From positions 1 to 15,646 of the forward strand of contig URHJ01000025.1 in NCBI GenBank assembly GCA_900547465.1: a stretch of DNA of 15,646 nt, given 5' to 3'. Source of the stretch: an uncultured Mycoplasmatota bacterium. GTDB lineage: Bacteria > Bacillota_I > Bacilli_A > RF39 > UBA660. Below the pieces are notes generated by a model. It was given only the letters and a program-made list of their open reading frames with translations. It did not search any database and was not told the DNA's origin. The translations under genes were made by a program, and so were the position numbers. This document shows positions 14,061 to 15,646 of this stretch, piece after piece; the first letter of the stretch is position 1, and every line of letters starts with the position of its first letter.

Positions 14061-15190
14061 TTATTATTCTGGTTTTGGTAATATTTTTTTAATCCTTCAA
14101 ACATAATATTTATACTTGCATTTATATCTCTATCATTTTCACATCCACATTTATCACATATCCAGTCCCTAACATTCAAGTTATTCGTTTTAATTGTTAT
14201 ATTGTCACAATGACTACATTTCTTACTACTTGGAAAATATGCATCTACTTGATAATAATATTTTCCTTGTATCTTTGTTTTCCATTTTATATATTCACAT
14301 ATCTTATTAAAACTTGCATCTAATATAGATTTTGACAGATGATGATTTCTACTCATATTTTTGACATTTAAATGCTCACTTACAATAATATCATGTTCTC
14401 TAATTAGTTTATTTACTATTTCTATAATATTATGTTTTCTACTGTTTTTTATTTTACTATATACTCTTGCTATTTTTTCTTTTGTTTTTAAGTAATTTTT
14501 ACTATTTCTTATTTGTCTTGATAATTTTCTTTGTAATCTCTTTATTTGTTTTTCTCTTTTTAATAGTTCTTTTTTATTTCCAAATTTTTCTCCATCTGAG
14601 GTTACTACCAAGTCCTTTACTCCTAAATCTATTCCTACTATACTATTTGGAATCACTTTTTCTCTTTCTATTTCTTCTTCTATTATTATACTTACATAGT
14701 ATTTATTAGTTGCCTCTTTCTCTATTGTTGCATTAATTATTTTTCCTTTTATTTCTCTTAAATTACGATATCCTCTTATATTAACTAATCCTATTTTTGG
14801 TAGTTTTACCTTTTTATCAATTAAATCTATTTCTATATTACTATAACTTTTACCTTTATAACCACTTCTAATACATGTTGTTCTATAACTTTGTTTACTA
14901 TACCTATTTTTAAACTTTGGATACTGACTTTTAGCAAAAAAATTTTTGTAACTATCTTCTAAATTGAATATACTGCACCTTAAACTACAACTATCAACTT
15001 CTTTTAAAAAAGGATATTCATTTTCTAATTCTTTTAATGCTTTACACATATCAAAAGATTTTTGATATCCTTTTTTTCTACATTCATTTAAAAAATGATT
15101 ATAAACAAATCTTACACATCCAAATGTCTTATTGATAAGAATCTTTTGATTAGTATTAGGATATAATCTAAATTTATATGCTTTATACAT
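14054..15190 (-). CDS. tnpB: RNA-guided endonuclease TnpB (IS200/IS605 OrfB)
   Basis: 378 residues from the ATG at 15190, chosen because AAAGGTGGTGG lies upstream and the protein then starts MYKAYKFRLYPN, the family N-terminus. The frame is open 20 codons further. A helix-turn-helix/WED part (1-180) includes the usual RFVYNHFL. The RuvC-like nuclease is complete: GIDLGVKDLVV (Asp188), IVSEHLNVKNM (Glu272) and NDRDINAS (Asp355), interrupted by a CxxC...CxxC zinc finger (Cys325, Cys328, Cys345, Cys348). Length and spacing match active TnpB proteins. It is an RNA-guided DNA nuclease that helps keep the element in place. No frameshift or missing catalytic residue is seen. The Arg/Lys-rich stretch 208-250 is normal for the family. 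Confidence 0.95.
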   Translation of the reverse strand: MYKAYKFRLYPNTNQKILINKTFGCVRFVYNHFLNECRKKGYQKSFDMCKALKELENEYPFLKEVDSCSLRCSIFNLEDSYKNFFAKSQYPKFKNRYSKQSYRTTCIRSGYKGKSYSNIEIDLIDKKVKLPKIGLVNIRGYRNLREIKGKIINATIEKEATNKYYVSIIIEEEIEREKVIPNSIVGIDLGVKDLVVTSDGEKFGNKKELLKREKQIKRLQRKLSRQIRNSKNYLKTKEKIARVYSKIKNSRKHNIIEIVNKLIREHDIIVSEHLNVKNMSRNHHLSKSILDASFNKICEYIKWKTKIQGKYYYQVDAYFPSSKKCSHCDNITIKTNNLNVRDWICDKCGCENDRDINASINIMFEGLKKYYQNQNNNI

Positions 15191-15221
15191 GTTGCCACCA
15201 CCTTTATGTTTATGTCTTATT

Positions 15222-15250
15222 ATTATACATATCAAACTAATGTTCGTCAA
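15222..15250 (-). promoter_or_regulatory. Strong sigma-A promoter of tnpB, with the left-end hairpin in its spacer
   Basis: On the minus strand: -35 TTGACG (15250-15245), 17-base spacer, -10 TATAAT (15227-15222). The spacer contains most of the 5-bp hairpin CGAAC-ATTA-GTTTG (15246-15233) that I assign to the element's left end. Confidence 0.75.
15233..15246 (-). repeat. Left-end subterminal hairpin of the tnpB element
   Basis: CGAAC and GTTTG (minus strand) pair over 5 bp with one G-T pair around ATTA. Its place just upstream of tnpB is that of the imperfect hairpins that Y1 transposases bind. Confidence 0.45.
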
Positions 15251-15284
15251 TAGTTTTTTTAGAAAAAACGCACTTTCCTTATAT

Positions 15285-15309
15285 ATAAAAAAATCCTTAC
15301 GGATCTTTT
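15285..15309 (-). terminator. Terminator of the Rpn-family gene
   Basis: On the minus strand, AAGATCC and GGATTT pair around GTAA and are followed by T (15291-15285). The hairpin begins a few bases after the stop at 15312. Confidence 0.8.
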
Positions 15310-15311
15310 AT

Positions 15312-15626
15312 TTATTTTAATGAATTTATTTCTTCTTCTGTTAATCCAGTTGAGGATGCAATAATAGATATATCTACTCTATTTTTTAATAAATTTTTAG
15401 CTATTTCTTTTTTACTTTCAATTTTGCCTTGAGATATTCCTTCGGCTTTGCCTTGAGAAAATCCTTCAATCCTTCCTTCAGCTTTTCCTTCAGCTTTTCC
15501 TTCGGCTTTGCCTTGAGACAGTCCATCTCTATATCCTTGATCTCTTAAGGCCCACTCTTTATCGTATGCTTCTCCTATTCCTCCTTCAAAACTTACTTCT
15601 TCTGCTTCCTTTACATATTCGTCCAT
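15312..15626 (-). CDS. Candidate intragenic RpnS-type antitoxin (internal start within the Rpn gene)
   Basis: 104 residues from the ATG at 15626. A strong Shine-Dalgarno, GGAGGAGAG, lies 6 bases before this ATG, although the same bases also encode G-G-E of the longer frame. Rpn loci are known to be genes within genes, in which the small C-terminal RpnS is translated separately and neutralises the toxic full-length RpnL. RpnS proteins dimerise through a helix with four-residue repeats whose number varies between strains; KAEG repeats here (37-52) fit. The helical tail 76-104 is well formed. Independent translation is inferred from the ribosome site, not shown. Confidence 0.55.
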   Translation of the reverse strand: MDEYVKEAEEVSFEGGIGEAYDKEWALRDQGYRDGLSQGKAEGKAEGKAEGRIEGFSQGKAEGISQGKIESKKEIAKNLLKNRVDISIIASSTGLTEEEINSLK

Positions 15627-15646
15627 TATATTCTCTCCTCCTAAGT
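15312..15646 (-). CDS. Rpn-family PD-(D/E)XK nuclease/transposase, C-terminal part (gene runs off the window)
   Basis: The frame is open to the window edge on the minus strand: the six codons above the internal ATG read L-G-G-E-N-I with no stop, so the reading frame probably continues into the upstream nuclease domain, which is not in the window. What is seen is the variable C-terminal region of Rpn proteins: EWALRDQGYRDGL, then G-(x)-(A)-E-G type four-residue repeats (SQGKAEGKAEGKAEGRIEG and ISQGKIES), then the typical end IAKNLLKNRVDISIIASSTGLTEEEINSLK. Full-length Rpn proteins act as DNA nucleases. Whether the nuclease half exists here cannot be judged; a C-terminal remnant is the alternative. 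Confidence 0.7.
   Translation of the reverse strand, partial: LGGENIMDEYVKEAEEVSFEGGIGEAYDKEWALRDQGYRDGLSQGKAEGKAEGKAEGRIEGFSQGKAEGISQGKIESKKEIAKNLLKNRVDISIIASSTGLTEEEINSLK
15476..15511 (-). repeat. 12-bp tandem repeats encoding KAEG
   Basis: Three 12-bp units stand head to tail (15476-15487 and 15488-15499 identical, 15500-15511 with two substitutions), each encoding one four-residue repeat. An 18-base stretch at 15441-15458 recurs at 15501-15518. This arrangement invites gain or loss of units by slippage or recombination. Confidence 0.85.

Larger units (their letters stand above)
13930..15255 (-). mobile_element. Solo-tnpB element of the IS200/IS605 type (ends approximate)
   Basis: The unit contains one tnpB gene and no tnpA, so it would need a Y1 transposase in trans. 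The left end carries a small hairpin (15233-15246, CGAAC-ATTA-GTTTG on the minus strand). The right end carries the tnpB-distal structured region and a terminal hairpin (13935-13954). Subterminal hairpins without terminal inverted repeats are typical of this family. It lies between the terminator of the Rpn gene and the promoter of the surface protein gene. Exact ends need an empty-site comparison. Confidence 0.7.

Noticed and set aside
14467..14709. Plus-strand Leu/Phe-rich open frame of 80 codons
   Set aside because: It is the antisense of the Lys/Arg-rich part of tnpB, which gives Phe/Leu-rich shadows; no ribosome site or promoter.
15253..15269. GTTTTTT-AGAAAAAAC hairpin upstream of the tnpB promoter
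   Set aside because: Only A/T pairs apart from the closing G-C and no adjoining T run; could be the left boundary of the element or chance, not enough for a call.
1..15646. CRISPR array, riboswitch or T-box
   Set aside because: No regularly spaced repeats were seen, and the longest leaders (9240-9306, 13838-13860) are too short or lack known aptamer motifs.

Overview
The window is AT-rich throughout, with short intergenic gaps, Shine-Dalgarno motifs of the AGGAGG and GGTGAT type, TTG starts, consensus sigma-A promoters and T-tailed terminators. Gene order and protein families point to a low-GC Bacillota, most likely a gut Bacilli/Erysipelotrichia or Mollicutes-adjacent lineage. That placement is an inference from gene content; no taxonomic marker was searched. 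None of the 17 stop codons I read is TGA (11 TAA, 6 TAG).

Layout. (1) 1-270: the 3' part of a tRNA-Lys(CTT) with its terminator, then a gene-free gap with two helically phased pairs of GTKGCA hexamers that resemble integrase arm sites. (2) 271-4457, minus strand: a peptidoglycan-precursor cluster transcribed as alpha/beta hydrolase, membrane-anchored MurF-like ligase, D-Ala-D-Ala ligase, class I glutamine amidotransferase (C26/PuuD type). (3) 4537-9239, minus strand: the conserved transcription/translation operon in the order mini-rimP, nusA, unknown gene, ylxR/rnpM, infB, rbfA. It has an extended -10 promoter and a long hairpin at the very 5' end of the transcript. Compared with the Bacillus order, the L7Ae-like ylxQ is missing and an unrecognised 174-residue gene lies between nusA and ylxR. 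RimP is reduced to its N-terminal domain. (4) 9437-12841: a CPBP membrane protease, a VUT-like six-helix membrane protein, a membrane-anchored calcineurin-like phosphoesterase whose metal ligands are almost all gone, and a secreted D,D-carboxypeptidase. (5) 12926-15646, minus strand: a TasA/SipW-substrate-like surface protein with an eight-cysteine C-terminus, a solo tnpB element of the IS200/IS605 type with a recognisable omegaRNA end, and the 3' part of an Rpn-family nuclease gene.

How the parts work together. The Ddl, MurF and DacA genes cover synthesis, ligation and trimming of the D-Ala-D-Ala stem peptide. The rimP-rbfA operon couples transcription elongation, RNase P modulation, translation initiation and 30S maturation. 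The right end is accessory. The tnpB element sits between the terminator of the Rpn gene and the promoter of the surface protein. The most exciting signal is at that edge: the Rpn C-terminal coding region carries an in-frame ATG with a strong Shine-Dalgarno ahead of 4-residue repeats. This is the architecture of the gene-within-gene RpnL/RpnS antiphage toxin-antitoxin systems. The second is the pseudoenzyme phosphoesterase at 10882-11808.
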